From assembly GCA_944470555.2 (NCBI GenBank), contig OX104130.1, forward strand, positions 52,113,491-52,177,490: a stretch of 64,000 nucleotides of DNA, read 5' to 3'. This document shows positions 1-12,435 of this stretch, piece after piece. This stretch comes from Heterobilharzia americana. Taxonomy: Eukaryota; Platyhelminthes; Trematoda; Strigeidida; Schistosomatidae. The position numbers and the translations under genes were made by a program. The notes below the pieces were generated by a model. The model was given only the letters and a program-made list of their open reading frames with translations, did no database searches and was not told where the DNA came from. Position 1 is the stretch's first letter, and each line of letters begins with the position of its first letter.

Positions 1-156
1 TAACTTTGCTAAGCGCCTACCAATACATAACGAAGGACTTCCTTACGAAGCAAGATGCAAAAGAACAAGAACTAGAATCACTGGCTGAGACACCTGAAGC
101 TCAACCTAACATTTCTTTTTTGCCTTTTATTCAGAAACTTCAAAACGAAATGTGCT

Positions 157-429
157 ACCACTTTTAAATCAACAGAGGCATATAATCTGCGTAATTGCGA
201 GAACATCATCCCAATAAATAAGTATCGCTCAAAACTTCTGTGCAAATTTTTCGTGACGTAGTACAGTATGCTTTGGAACAAACTTCCTGCTCCCATACGA
301 GCATGTCGTTCTCTCGGCCAGTTTCAACGATTACTCGGTGAATTCCTCCTATCTAACGAATCTCGACGATTCGTTGACGGCCAAACCACAAAGGGTAATA
401 CCATGTACTATGGTGCCACTGGTACCTAA
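157..429 (+). pseudogene. C-terminal end of a CR1/jockey-like non-LTR reverse transcriptase
   Basis: One reading frame runs from about 157 to a TAA at 427-429 with a single internal stop near 253. It contains LWNKLPAPIRACRSL followed by QFQRLL, the layout of the extreme C-terminus of CR1/jockey-type RT proteins (aromatic-WN-LP, then a serine/leucine turn, then a basic helix). The catalytic RT core is absent upstream, so this is a 3' remnant. The RT-tail call rests on this short motif, so it is moderate. Which element family it belongs to is inference. Confidence 0.5.
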
Positions 430-1494
430 ACTCAAGAGAGACTAACAGCAATGACAAAAGTATACGATGCCGAAAACTGAACGCTTTGGTTAGGTTAAAA
501 TCTAATTTCTTTAAAAAAATGACCAAGAGTGAACAGGAGGCGGAGTGCGATACGATACGCAACGGTGAACTCAGTAGCTACTCTAATGTAACCTACATTT
601 CCTCAAAACCCAGATGATCTCACGACTTAACACCTATTTCCTAAAAATCGTCCCTAAAATAATCTACCCACTCCAAGAAGATAAAAGAACTGTCTATCGG
701 TGCATTTTCATCGGATGTAACATGTTTCATTATTTGCCCCTTGTTATCAGTACTTACATGTAAGCACCCTGCACCACGATATTTCTTCGTTAGCCCGATA
801 TGATAATACTCAACAGGCAACACCATGATCATCCCCCCCTCCGTGACCAGATGAAGGGTAGTCACCGTCTTAGGAGAAACCACGAATTTTACTTAAATGT
901 TTATAACTTCACCAAACTTTTGTACATAAGCATTAACAAGTGAATACCTGGTCCAAAATCCTCCAATCTCTCTATTTCGTAGTGATATCTTTGGCTTCAG
1001 ACTAATTTTTATTACCGTCGGGCGCACTTTCATCATTTTCCATCTAAGCTTACCTCTAAACAGTTGGTTCTGGATACTCCTTCAAGTAAGTTTTGTAGTC
1101 AGTACAAAGAACTCACCCAGACGTGTCATGGTTGATCTGCTCCTGCTTATTTTCGTGCTCCTGTTTCGAATTTCGCCTGCTGCTCGCTTTTTTGTTCACT
1201 TTTCAGGTTTACCTAACCAGTCCTGCATTCAAACGGAATCCTAGAAATCGCATTTTTCAGTTTGCACCATGCCATCAAAGCCTTATGAAGAAAGCGCACA
1301 CCTCAAGGTCATGACTATGATGGGGCCTCACCTTCAAGAATATTGGAAGATCCAAACAATAACCGAATAATCCCTAAATTCGAACTGAGCCTGCTTCAGT
1401 ACACCTCTTATATGCCACAAATAATGGTATCTAATGTATAGCTTAACATTTTACATAGTAGTCATTTCTCATCACTAAAATGATCAAACCCGTA
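430..1494. other. No recognisable gene
   Basis: Only short open frames (up to about 80 codons) without family motifs are visible. It may be decayed 3' sequence of the neighbouring non-LTR or BEL/Pao elements, but nothing in the sequence proves that. Confidence 0.4.
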
Positions 1495-1499
1495 AAATG

Positions 1500-1556
1500 G
1501 TTTGCATTCAAGTGACCTTCGTTGTATGAAACGTATATTATTACCATTATAAGCGG
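1500..1556 (+). mobile_element. Solitary 3' tail of a non-LTR element
   Basis: About 55 bases ending in an ATT-rich tail match 5535-5587 at roughly 85% by eye (both read TTTG-ATTCA-GT-ACCTT-GTTG-ATGAAA, then TATTATTA). The copy sits directly upstream of the truncated integrase frame. It looks like an extremely 5'-truncated retrotransposon insertion consisting only of 3' UTR. Confidence 0.5.
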
Positions 1557-2137
1557 GCAACCCGGGTGGGGTGCGGGAAAGGATGATGCAGTCTGTAGGC
1601 AGATTATTGACGGTTATATCTAAAGAGCGGACTCTGCATGATGATGCGTTAGCCACCTACTACGTGGGGATGGAAAGAATTTTGAACTATCGTCCTGTCG
1701 TCCTCATGACGGCCAGCCCAAAAGACAACCCAGGACTCACCCCCAATAGCTTACTGTTGTTGAAAGATGGTGCGGGAACGGTTGTGGGGGGTACTAGGGC
1801 CGATAAGTACGTGAGACATTGGAGACAAGTCGAATACTTGGCTGGTGTATCTTGGCGCCTACAAATGAAAGAGTATCTACCGTGCTTGCAAGCCCGTCGG
1901 AAGTGGTTAGGAAGGAAGAGAAATTTCAAGAAAGGAGATGCGGTGCTTGTGGCCTCTGAAAAGACACCACGTGGTCTCTGGCCTTTGGGAGTTGTCGAAA
2001 CTTGCGAGAAGGACGGAGATGGTCTGGTAAGAAAGTCGATGGTGTGCATGAAGGAAGGTACCGTGAGAAGCGGCATACTAAAGTTTTGTCTTCTTGAGGG
2101 AGTGGAAGAAAGACAGAGCATGGAGGTAGATACGTAG
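1553..2137 (+). pseudogene. BEL/Pao retrotransposon integrase C-terminus (partial)
   Basis: The frame is open for 194 codons to the stop at 2135-2137. The ATG at 1571 is internal to the homology, so it is not a real start. It begins with AGNPGGVRER, a form of the GGxWER motif at the end of the BEL/Pao integrase core with W changed to R. It continues with NYRP, LTPNSLLLL, then WRQVEYLAGVSWRLQMKEYL, RNFKKGDAVLV, TPRGLWPLGVV and GLVRK. These match in order the C-terminal integrase domain usual in BEL/Pao polyproteins (DUF5641 type). Protease, RT, RNase H and the integrase catalytic triad are absent, so the copy is 5' truncated. The upstream border is a non-LTR 3' tail that probably interrupted it. 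The family assignment is confident; the specific element is not identified. Confidence 0.8.
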
Positions 2138-2960
2138 AAAGAGCCACGGGTGAATGCATGGGAAGGTGTTTTGCCTGCCTCGAGGGGTTTTGGCAGCCGG
2201 CATAAAGCAAAAATGATCCGAAAATCCCTCCTGATCACCCTATTCGATAGTATTGACATCTATTCGAATATTTTTATCCTCGTTTTGGATATTGTGCCTC
2301 TGGCCCTAGCCGATGTAATGTTATTTGGTTGTCTGACTGTCTTCTTTGACTTTGCGCTCATTAGTTGCCTTTTTGTGAATGAGACTTATCATGAATGTTT
2401 CACTTTCTTATTATGTGACGCTGGACTGTTGACAACGTGATATTGTTTTGCTGCGCCCGACATTTTGCCCCGGTTCAACCTACTGTTGTACTGTGGTTTG
2501 ACTGTTTATCTGTTGACCGGCTACCGGAAACGCTTGTTCATTGATTTGATTCTGGTGGACAGAGTTTTTGATCCTCTTTGTTGGGAATATTCTTATTGAC
2601 TATCAGGTACTTAATAATTGTATTCATTTAACCAGTTGTCACCGTATAGTACGTATTTGTGCCCAAGAACGTTTGGACTGCATACTTACCCAACGGCACC
2701 GTTGAGGTATTTTTGTAGTTTCGGTATAACTTATTGTTGCTTTGATAGCACCACAGGTTTTGTTACGAATCTGCCGCTGGTTTACTACAAACCGTGTTTT
2801 GATATTTTGATCCAACCTTTGACTGTGCGTCACTCGCGGAAGCTCGGAAGCTGTACAGTAGAACGTAGGAACTAGTCAGATTAGCGTTAGTTGGCACCGT
2901 CTACTTATTTCCAGCGTTCAAATCAAGATTATTGGATTGTTGCTGTTACAACTACCATGA
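2138..2960 (+). other. Sequence 3' of the BEL/Pao integrase, possible 3' UTR or LTR
   Basis: A full LTR would be expected here if the element were intact. I could not find a second copy in the window to define LTR borders, nor a clear polypurine tract. Short frames here show no motifs. Confidence 0.3.
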
Positions 2961-5090
2961 AGCCTCTTGAAGTTTGTTCATTGACTGGTTCCATTTTGTC
3001 TACCGCAGCTGTAAATGGTATGCAAAAATGCAGAGAACTTTATCTACAGAAACGAATTCTTTGACTCCACTTCGAAATTCAGAGGACTGTGACAAATAGT
3101 CATCAAGCTATCAAGCGTTATGAGGAGCGTTACTGTGGCTGCAGTGAACAAATGTCCAATTCAGCATGAACAAACAAAAATAGATAGCTTCATCAGGGAA
3201 GTGACGTACTGTTATCGGTATTATTTATTACTCTCTATGCAGCGTACCCTGACGTTTCGATGAACCTTGAGGTCCATGTCTTTTGAAAAACACATTGGGT
3301 CTCCCGTAGCACTTCCATCAATATATGTGACCCTTCAAGTTAAAGCACTTGAGTAATTTGGCCAGAAAAAAATCGCCAAGTTACTTTTCTTTTTCTTCTT
3401 GAGTGATACTTTTGCGTATTCGTTAGACACGACTCCCATTTTTGCCAGGTAATCTAAAAGCATAACGGAAACTCTATATTTATCCCGAAGTACAGCACTT
3501 GTATGTGAATTAAAATTTCCTTTCCTTCAGGCTGCTGATTTCACCAACTTGCGATGAAAAGGAGATGGTAAAAAATTTTGGGAAGAAAATATTACCGGAG
3601 ACTATCCACCACTAACCGTAACCGTAAAGATGATATGCACCTGTAAATTTAGGAATAATTTATTATATTATTACCTGCCACGGGTAACGGCACTAAAGGG
3701 CCATGGAGAAGAAATAAGCGGTATTAGTACCATGATGAGTGAAATCCAGAGAATAGCTGACAATTTCCATCTCTTAGTATATCTTCTTGGGAAGCATGAA
3801 AACAAAGTTGAAAGCCATGTTGAGGAAGCAGACAGTTTAAAGAGCTATTTGGCAACGGTGTTAATGAACATGTAATCATCTCAACAGACCTTCGTTATAA
3901 CATACGTGACACCCTACCCTTAGGTGTCGTTAAGAAAAGGGCGTTAAACTCATGTGCTGCAGCAAGAATACGCTGTGATTGTGGGCGCCTCTACAAAAAG
4001 TCAACGCAGCTCAGTTGTTTCAAGACTTCCAAGTTCAATACTCCATTTGATGCTGAAAGGTCCATTAATCTTCAAGACCACATAGGGATACACGGCAACT
4101 TTAAAATATTACAATCGCGTGAGATAAAACCACACGTCGACGTAGAAAACAAGGAAGTAGTCTGATCAGTTCATCGCCTGCAAGCTTAGGTGCTGCTGTG
4201 CACGCGATCAGGCCATCGAAAAGTGTTAACATGACTGGTGATTCTGTTGAATTTACCGCTTCACCCGCACGTCAGTCTCAACCAGGTCCGGAGCAAGTGA
4301 ACCCAATGCATCGGTTACTGGCAAAGGGATCCCCATTGAGATTGTCTCTTCTTGGGTGACCATAAATGGAAACCCGCTGGGTGACAGAAAGATCAGACGC
4401 GCAAGCGAAACCCTTCTATATAAGGCCCAAACGTTCCTTAAGAAAGGCGATTCCGGCACACGTTCTGTGGTGGTGGAGTGGAACACCTCATAGCTAAGGC
4501 GCTTCCGGTACACGGATATACAGCGCAGGTTTCCTCCCAAGCTCATTCTCTTAGAGCTGAGCACTGAAATGGCTTGAAGGTCCATTACACGAAAAACTCC
4601 TCCGAACAACGCTTCCTTAATCGTGTGAGTCATAATGGGACGCCGGGTGGCGTACCGAACACTCAAATATCTTAAATATCACAAACACCTAACTAATATT
4701 CAAGCGTGCACCTCAATAATCCTGGCCACTACTTCGGGGACACACATATGCTCTCTGTTAGTGACTTCTCCGCTTATGAACCCCACCGAAATTTTTTGAG
4801 CCCCGCTCATTGTGTACGAATCGTAGTGTTCAGGATCGACTGATCCCCCAATAACACGGTAACACAGACCTAGAACCAATGTCCTCCACTTAAACTGGTC
4901 ATAAACATGCCCTACGCCAGCAGCAGGAGGGAAGCACAGGTCAACGACCTACAAGTGCCTCGAAAAATTAAGTAATCACATGTCTGTGGGCGACGGAAAC
5001 GCACCAGCCACACTGATACACCTAGTTGCAGTCTCGTTATGTCCGAAACATAAGTAACGTGTCGTTTAACGGATCAAATACAGGAAGTCC
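2961..5090. other. Unassigned region upstream of a CR1-like element
   Basis: An 81-codon frame at 3630-3875 (+) and a neighbouring shifted frame (about 3880-4160, containing RIRCDCGRLYK) are readable but match no family I recognise. A third short frame near 4336-4490 (+) reads IEIVSSWVTINGNPLGDRKI. One or more could be relics of the 5' ORF of the CR1-like element that follows; this is inference only. Confidence 0.25.
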
Positions 5091-5094
5091 CTTT

Positions 5095-5950
5095 GCGCGA
5101 CTAGGCTTAAGAGAAAGCTACTTGACAACCTCTTCATACTCCTACTTATTAATGGACGCTCGTTACTTAGGGAAGTATTTGACCGAAGAACAGTAGTTTT
5201 ATCAGCCGAATTCACGGTGTTACTAGCTACAGAATCATGGATTACTACCTCTATCCTAGATGTAGACCCGTGTATGGACTGTTATGGCCTTTATCGAACT
5301 AAATGTGATCACAAGCATAGTGGGGCCTATTTGATTCATGCATATAGCCTTGCTACCTCTAGTGAGATTGAAGGGTACTTTCAACGATCTTCCGGACCCA
5401 CTCTGCGTCACTGTATACGCCATTAACTATAAAATCCTCGTGGGTTGTGTGGATAGAGCACCATTTTCAACAAAAATGATGGGTTTATAGCTAGGTCATT
5501 TGCCCTTGCCGGATCCCTCACTGTTAACTTTAAACTGGTTTGTATTCATGTAACCTTTGTTGCATGAAATATATTATTATTATTAACCGATCGCAGATGA
5601 CTTCGACTTCCCTGAAGTTGGTTGCGGGGCCAGTCGTGGCCCACAACGCTCTGGTGAAATACTTACTGTCATAGATGTTTGCAGCTGGAAGCAAAATGTT
5701 CGGTGACCTACACGTGGAGATAGTATGCTGGACATAGTCCTTTGTCGTGACACCATCCCTGTCACTACCTACGTTGTAAGCGAATTCTCTAGCGGCAACC
5801 ATAGGATGGTTCCTTGTTGCTTACCAACTCCTCCCTCTGACGAAGAAAACGAGCGACCTTCAAATTCTACTTCGCTTCGAGGCCAGAAGAATATAAAATG
5901 GGAAGCACCTATCGAGCTTCTCAGGTCCACTCCATGAGATGGTTGTTTTA
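5095..5950 (+). pseudogene. CR1-like element copy 1: endonuclease domain, frameshifted
   Basis: Fragments in several frames align in order with an apurinic-like endonuclease (EN) of the CR1/jockey type. They are LFILLLINGRSL, then VLLATESWITTSILD (the TESW position of the catalytic glutamate), a GLYRTKCDHKHSG stretch, an insertion-interrupted DDFDFPEV block, and GDSMLDIVLCRDTIPVTTYV followed by SSGNHRMV, where the usual catalytic DH pair now reads NH. The second CR1-like copy (8058-9016) gives the same order and confirms the assignment. EN nicks target DNA for target-primed reverse transcription. Several frameshifts and an internal insertion make this copy dead. Homology to schistosome SR1/Pido-type CR1 elements is likely but not verified. 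Confidence 0.7.
5535..5587 (+). mobile_element. About 55-bp non-LTR 3'-tail insertion inside the endonuclease
   Basis: This inserts cleanly between the NFKL and DDFDFPEV blocks of the endonuclease. The second copy reads continuously there (NFKLIASDFNLPEVDW, around 8570-8605). The inserted bases match 1500-1556 and end in an ATTATTATTATT tail. Confidence 0.55.
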
Positions 5951-6221
5951 CCACGCCCTCATCAGTAGACAAACTCTCGCTTTTCTACAAAAAGCATAAG
6001 GTGACTTCCAGATATCGCTGCTCCTGTGAAAACAGTTAAGGCATACAAGTACCAAGACCCATATACCTCTAAAATTTTCCTCAATAAGCTTGAGAAGTTA
6101 CTATCCCTATAGAACTTGTCAGAAGACTTCATGTCACTGCACCCAATCTGTCAAACTATCCGCTGAAACATCACGTGCGTGACACTCAGTAAACGAAGAG
6201 GCCTGCGCTTTCAAAAGTGGT

Positions 6222-7350
6222 TCTAGAATGCGCAATTCGACATCTACTTTGGACAAACGTTTGGAACCATTAAAGGATGCACCGTATTTGTTACGCACCG
6301 GAATGATACGTAACGAGCCCCTCAAGATCAGTGGACTATTTGGCAAGTCATTCACGAATTTAAACCCCTATACTTTTAACCTTATAGGTTTGGCTCCACC
6401 TACCACACGTTCATGTAACGAAGCCGAGTTCACTGTCAAAAGTATCACAAAGGCTGTTAAAAGCCTGAGACTATCGGCAAGTACGGGGATAGATGGCTTG
6501 GACTCAATGTTCATCAAAAATAATGATGATATGCTCCTGCTCTTGCATAAGATATTCATACTATCAATGGATAGCGGAGATTATCCCAGGAAGTGGAAAA
6601 CTATTTTCACAATTCCTTTCCACAAGTTCGGTGACGAAACGACTGTTAGTATCTTCACACACACCCCCCTCCAACATTACCTCGGTCGTCCCCTGAATAA
6701 CGGAAAGAGTGACTAAGAGCTGCATCTCTGATTACTTGCTCAAAGAAAACCTTATTACAAAGTCCCATCATGGTTTTATCAGACATAGGTCTTGCGTTAC
6801 TCGCCATTTCGATTTCTTCAACCTTGTTACTAGTGGCCGCGAGGCACGAAAAATATTCATTGTTCCACTCTGCGATATGCCAAAGGCATTTGGCAAAGTG
6901 CCTCACGGTATATATTTTGGCAGGCTGCAATCGATTGGCATTCATGACCTGTCACTTTGCTGGCTAACATCATTTCCTAATGATCGTAGCCAAATAGTTA
7001 AAGTGGACTCCATCCAGTCTAAACGTAGGCACACAGCTAGTAGAGTAGTACAAGGTAGTGTCCTTGGACCCTCGTTGTTTATAACTTAAATAAACAGTGC
7101 ACGGAAGTGCCCCACTGAAGGCAATTCACTTCCATACGCCGATGATCTGAAGCTTGTGTACTTCTCTCAAACTCGCGAACTTGGCAACACTCTAACTACT
7201 GCCCAGCGACAATCAGTTAAAATTGCTAAATTGTGCAGAGACACTTGCTCCAAGTTCATTAATGAGAAACGTCATAGGTTGAGCATAGGAAGCCGTAACC
7301 CTGATGCATGTCGCGAAGAAGGCGGAAAGAGGCCACCTGGATGTTCTTAG
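6222..7350 (+). pseudogene. CR1-like element copy 1: reverse transcriptase domain, frameshifted
   Basis: The first frame (6228-6716) holds ASTGIDGLDSMFIKN, the RT palm-entry block usual in CR1/jockey RTs (S-G-DG), followed by YPRKWKT. A shift leads to a second frame (6709-7089) with LITKSHHGFIRHRSC, DMPKAFGKVPH (the F-D-V-H block containing the first catalytic aspartate; here DMPKAF) and ASRVVQGSVLGPSLF. A further shift gives YADDLKLVYF (7137-7166), the YADD catalytic pair intact. After this the frame continues to about 7350 and ends. It lies downstream of the endonuclease at 5095-5950 in the expected EN-RT order, so both belong to one degraded element. Confidence 0.8.
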
Positions 7351-7438
7351 GTGTTAGATCTTGATATGCATCCTATCATATGATAAAAAAAATATATCCG
7401 GCATAGAAACGTGCCAAATCCCATGAAAAATAGCCACT

Positions 7439-7750
7439 CGATCAATCAGTTAATGTAGACATGGTATCCTATGTTACTACGTAACCATTCGGGTTACCAC
7501 AGTTAACCAGAAATAAAAATAAAACTGAAATTTAGCATAGATGTTCAAATAGAGTTTGAGTTCAGATGCACCACTGCTATCCATTGTGAGCTATATGATC
7601 AGGTGTCTCTAACTAACAGTTTCGACCGTCACACATATCTCAGCCTGAAGATCTACAATTCTCTACATGACCGAGATCAAAATTTGAAAACTCAAATACC
7701 CGATAATTTCATCTGGTATGACCACCTCCAGATTTACTTCCAACCAATTA
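7439..7750 (+). repeat. 320-bp repeat, left copy of an inverted pair
   Basis: This aligns over about 300 bases with the reverse complement of 15478-15805. Shared landmarks in order are ATCAGTTAATGT, ACCATTCGGGTTA, GATGTTCA/CAGATG, CACCACTGCTATC and CACGACCACCTCCAGATCTAC-like ends. It has no coding motif. It may be a short retroposon or part of a larger old element. Confidence 0.5.
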
Positions 7751-8024
7751 CGTTCCAGCTACCAGGGCGCAAATCACGTGATCGTGGCCATAGGACTAGG
7801 CACATCACCCTGCCTGCCAAGTACGTTAACACACCTAGGCCTCAAGATTTACACACTGCCATTGGTATCCGGGACCAGCCCACAGCTCACTGATAAAGTT
7901 GGAATTGTCCAAACTGGTACCCACCGACAACGAACCTCAACACGCGACATTAGTAGGAAGAGAAGGCTTTTTGATAGGCGGGCTTTCCCACCCAATACAC
8001 ATAGATGTCGGAAATCCACCAATT

Positions 8025-9016
8025 GTCCTATCACTATAAACCAATGGCGAGTCTCAGTTGGTTTCTGATACAAACTGCACATCACTTGTAAGCACACTAT
8101 GTGGAAATGAACGTAGCGAGATAGGTATAACTGATATTGTAGGTAAGTTCATTAGTCACAGAAGCCTATTTACATTGTTACTCATTAACGCACGTTCCCT
8201 ACCTAAGAAAATAACTACCCCTAGAACAATAATCCTAAGCACCAAACCGACGATGCTACTTGTAACTGAATCATGGTGTACATCTAGCATCCTGGATGCA
8301 GACCTACTTACGGGTGGATACACTGCCTGTCGCACTAAACGAGATCATAGGTGTGTGGTGGCCGTCTCATTTATACGTGTAACCAAATTAGGGCAAGTAA
8401 GGCTGAAAACAATATATCAGATGCAGTGCCTGGCTCACTGTGGGTCACCGTACATAGTGACAAATGCGAAGCGCTCATACTTTGCGTATATCGAGCACCA
8501 TGCTCAATAGTGGAAACGGACACACTTCTGGCTAAATCATTTGCGCGTGCTTACTCTTATAGTGGGAATTTTAAATTGATTGCTAGTGACTTCAATCTTC
8601 CCGAAGTCGACTGGATAGCTAGCTGGGGTCTACAGCGCTTCGCTGGCATGCTTGCTGTGATAGATCTCTATGGTTGGAAGTAATATGTTCACGCGCTCAC
8701 TCGCAGTGGCAACATGTTGGACGTAGTATTTCACCATGATATCACCCCAGTGACTACTTACGTTAGTGTTGAATTTTCTAATAATGATCACAGAATGGTG
8801 TTCTGTCATCTATCTATCCGAACACTAAACGCGGGTGTTAAGCAAGCATTACAGATCACTGAATACGGTAGCCACAAAGATACGAACTGCAAACTGCTCA
8901 CAGGGCTTCTGGGATTCTCTCCCCGGGACGACTGCTTTACCACTGACTCACTAACAGCCATGCTATCCTCTTTTGCAGGAATGTTACGTAGCGTCTGGAT
9001 GTTGCTGCTCCCGTGA
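8025..9016 (+). pseudogene. CR1-like element copy 2: endonuclease domain
   Basis: This copy is better preserved than copy 1. In order it shows LLLINARSLPKKI, MLLVTESWCTSSILDADLL with a GGYTACRTKRD segment, then after one frameshift LILCVYRAP, NFKLIASDFNLPEVDW (the DFN metal-site block) and MLDVVFHHDITPVTTYV, ending NNDHRMV with the final catalytic DH intact. The sequence then continues into linker and RT remnants. Upstream (7890-8025) short conserved-looking words may belong to the same ORF, but the start is not definable. The copy is dead by frameshift. Confidence 0.75.
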
Positions 9017-10240
9017 AAACAGTGAAAATACACCACCACTCAGAATACACATCATTCGTATACCGCCAAAAGCCCAGGTGACTGTCGAACCTGTACGTAG
9101 TCCACGATACCCCGGAATCAGTCAAAAGCCAATGTACAAAAAAGCCCGAAATGGGGAGTTAGAAGCCCTTAGAACTAGCTCCAAGGTATACGGTCTAAAA
9201 TCACTTCTGAAGAAACACCTTCTGACAACAGGTGATGTGTAGTACTTGCTCCACAGCAAGGTGGTCTACAGCAACACAGTCACGATTTGTGAACCGTTCG
9301 GTCACTGGCATGAGAATTTCAGCTGTGAAATGCATACCATTCTCTAGTAGCCATTTTGCGGTTGTACTATGTGCTGGCGAAGGCATAGCTGGAACCACTG
9401 AAAACCTGACTTATGAAAGGAATGGGAATAGGCGGTCTTGATTCAATAGCCCTAAGGAATGGTAGACAGGATCTCCCCTTGATTCTGCCTAGGTTGTTCT
9501 CTCTTTCGGTGGAAACTGGAACGTACCAAATGAGGGGAAAACTAGCCTTGTAATTCCACACCACAAATCTTTGGACAAGGCTAGTGTCAGCAACTACAGA
9601 CCCATCAATATAACCCCAGTCCCATCGCGAATTATGTAAAAAGGTTGTAAGAGACAGTATGTCTGAATACCTACTTGCAGCAGATTTTATAACAAAGTCT
9701 CAGCACGCCTTTATGAATAACAGATCATGCATTACGTGTCATTTCGACTCCTTCGAACTTGTTACCAGTAGTCGTGAGGCATATAAAATAGTCCTTGTAC
9801 TAGTACTCCGATATATCGAAGGCATTTGATATGCGTCCGCATAACACACTGTTCAAAAAGTTAAACGTGGCAGGTATTAGCAACCCTCTGCTAAGCTGGC
9901 TGAAGTCATTTCTTAGTCATCGCATTCAAATAACAAAAATCAACTAAATTCTACATACTCCGGGACGCATCACAAGTGGGGTTGTACAAGGTAGCGTCCC
10001 TGGGCCCTTTCCTTTCTTACCTACATTAACGGCGGTTCCGCTTGCTTCTCCACAGGTGACGCTTTTCTGTAAGCCGACGACCTAAAAATCACTAACTCCC
10101 GTTACAGTTATGAGGTAGGTGACACTATGACTTCTATTCGACATGACATGAAAAAGGTTTCTTCTTGGTGTGCTAATATTTTTCTACAGTTTAACATCAA
10201 CAAATGAGGATGAATCCGCATTGACGACAGAAACCTTGGC
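9017..10240 (+). pseudogene. CR1-like element copy 2: linker and reverse transcriptase remnant
   Basis: The linker contains the PMYKKARNGELEAL region (9130-9172). RT blocks follow: SNYRPINITPVPS (9587-9625), FITKSQHAFMNNRSC (9689-9733), a KAFD block (about 9821-9832), ASGISN-like LLSWLKSFLSHRIQIT, SGVVQGSVPGP (9975-10006) and ADDLKI (10075-10092), where the aspartate pair survives. Multiple stops and shifts are present. It ends around SSWCANIFLQFN (10163-10198), the position where the next fragment at 12436 begins its homology. Confidence 0.75.
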
Positions 10241-12158
10241 TTAACACTAACAGTATCTGTATAACAGTTGCGAAAAGTAAGTTCTTTCTCGGACCTAGGG
10301 TCTGGATATTCCAGCTACTTGAACTCCCCTGAACAATGCAGCAGCCAGGAAATTTGAATATTTCTAACGTCCGCTTGCACTACACGTAACCACAAACTGT
10401 TAGCCAAAAACAAATGTTGTAAGACCAACCCGAGAGGTAATCTCTTCTTCAGTGATTTCTCTGATACATGGAGTATAGTTTCCAAGGAAATGCGAGCTGC
10501 AAGTCCACTACCTGCTTTTCACCCCGCGCCCAATAAGTTTCTCACAGATGATGGGTCTGTCACCCACTTAGCCACTATCTATGCGTCTCAGTTTAATGAA
10601 AATAGATAAGGAACTCTAGAGTGTAAAGTAAGGTTATCACCAATCCCAAGTACTTTTGACCCCAATGAATTTAAAAAATTTCATGCATGGTGTTTGATTA
10701 CCACTTCACTTGCTTGGATTGTGTAGTCAGTAAAGTACACAGGAAAGGATAAATCCACTCTGTGTAAAGTCAGTTTCCCGGCAACCCCACAAATAAACGG
10801 GGCATGTGTAAAAACTTGTACGAACTTAAGAAAATGATGAGTTATTTTCAAGTGCATAAATCAGAGTGAATATATCGCTTGAGTGGATCTACAAAGACGG
10901 GAACTTCACTCTTCCCAATTTGTCTTGCGCGGTATATCACTCTCCGGTCTCTCTTTTTTTCAGCTGAAGCTTGAAGAGAAAACCTTGAGCATAATTTTGA
11001 CCGAAAGTATGAACTTACTGAAGATACTACTACGTACGTGATACCAGAAATTATTGGAAGAATTCTTAAACCAGCCTTTCCCCACTGAATATCAATTTTC
11101 TAAAAAGTTCCACAGTAAACTCACCTAGTTACCAACATGCTAAATGCTACCGTATACGAAAATCCAACTAAAATAACTGGTCTAGGGCTTCTGGACGGTC
11201 ATAACGTCAGCGAAAATCTGGAGAAGCAGTTATATCTAGAAAATAAGCCCACCTAGTGACTTAAGTGAAACATATTTGAAAATAAACCCACGCAATAAGC
11301 TTCTCCAGCACTTCGTCACATTGGACTTCGTCTGATGGAAGACAATTAACGGTCAACATGCCTTCTTGAGAATACTGTATGCATCAATGTGAATTCTGCG
11401 TGCGAACTCCATCATCATTGGATAATAGTCCTTCAAATGTTTATTTTCCTTTACCGCAACGACTAATTCCGATGGTTTACATCTTTATTGCTGTACCGCG
11501 ACGAGTGGGAAATGCGTGGATTTAGATATTCACTTGAACTAGATGGTTATGTTAACACTTACTGCTATATGAAATCGGCGAAGTGAGTTTCTTTGCTCAA
11601 TGATACCATATAAATGCGAAATGACCTTTAAAAAGGCGAAACGTGTAACACAAACGTCGAATATTGCGTGACTTTGATGCAACATCAGAGCGCTAAAAGA
11701 ATAGTGAATGAAAAAGATCGAAACCTAAAAACAGTCTGTACGTACTGTGAGGTGATACTTTCCTGTTCTTTTCATAACCCGCAGAAGCTTTTGATATTAT
11801 GATAAACTTTGACGCCCTCCCTTCTGTATCATTCAGAACAGCTCATTTTCAATTTACTGATGCCTGTAAACTAGCTTCTCTCATATTAACTTTGTAACTT
11901 GGGGATAGAGTATTTATTTGCCTACGTCAGGCTGGATATTAGAACAAATCCCATCACACAACAGTTGTTAAATCTTAGAACACTTCTCCTAAGGAAGGGA
12001 TCCGGGACACTTTGCTTAGATCTTTAAGTTACCAAACTGACACCTTCATAAGTTGTGAGTAGGATCCCGCTCAAAAAGAAATTTACCTTCATATTTTAGC
12101 CGCCGTTTTTTCTCTACCTTGGTTTGTACGTAGGCTAACAACCAAACGAATTAAAGAT
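10241..12158. other. No recognisable gene or repeat
   Basis: No open frame of useful length and no family motif was found on either strand. It separates two CR1-like fragments. Confidence 0.4.
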
Positions 12159-12159
12159 T

Positions 12160-12336
12160 CATACCAGGTAATGATTGAAAGTGAAATGAAAATTTGGACC
12201 ACGGCCGGAAATTAAACCAGCATCGGAAACCCAGTTGTCACGGGTTCCAACCCGGCCTATGTCTCAATTTCCATTTCATCTTCAGTAATCACCTAGTATA
12301 AATACTGGTCTACCAAACCACGGCTACCACAGATAG
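12160..12336. repeat. Short tRNA-related foldback repeat, degraded copy
   Basis: The left end (GGTAATGATTGAAAGTGAAATG) is roughly the inverse of the right end (CATTTCATCTTCAGTAATCACC). The same words form the ends of the tRNA-headed repeat at 34940-35290. A remnant of a B-box-like GGGTTCCAACCCGG lies in the middle. The two ends face each other as inverted repeats with a short interior. Confidence 0.5.
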
Positions 12337-12435
12337 CCAAATACTAACCAAAGATTCACTGGTTCAAGGCGTGGGGGCTGGCTAAGTGAAGGTTTCCTCT
12401 GCTCCGTCAGCCACCACTTTCACTAAGTACTTCAC

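Noticed and set aside
1687..2259. 190-codon minus-strand ORF
   Set aside because: It is the antisense shadow of the BEL/Pao integrase frame at 1553-2137.
3630..3875. 81-codon ORF as a possible small gene
   Set aside because: No recognised motif, no neighbouring exon or promoter evidence, and it lies among decayed retrotransposon DNA. Kept only as a note in the unassigned region.
4253..4666. 137-codon minus-strand ORF
   Set aside because: The translation has no family motif. The plus strand at the same place has a more protein-like short frame, so the ORF is probably a shadow.
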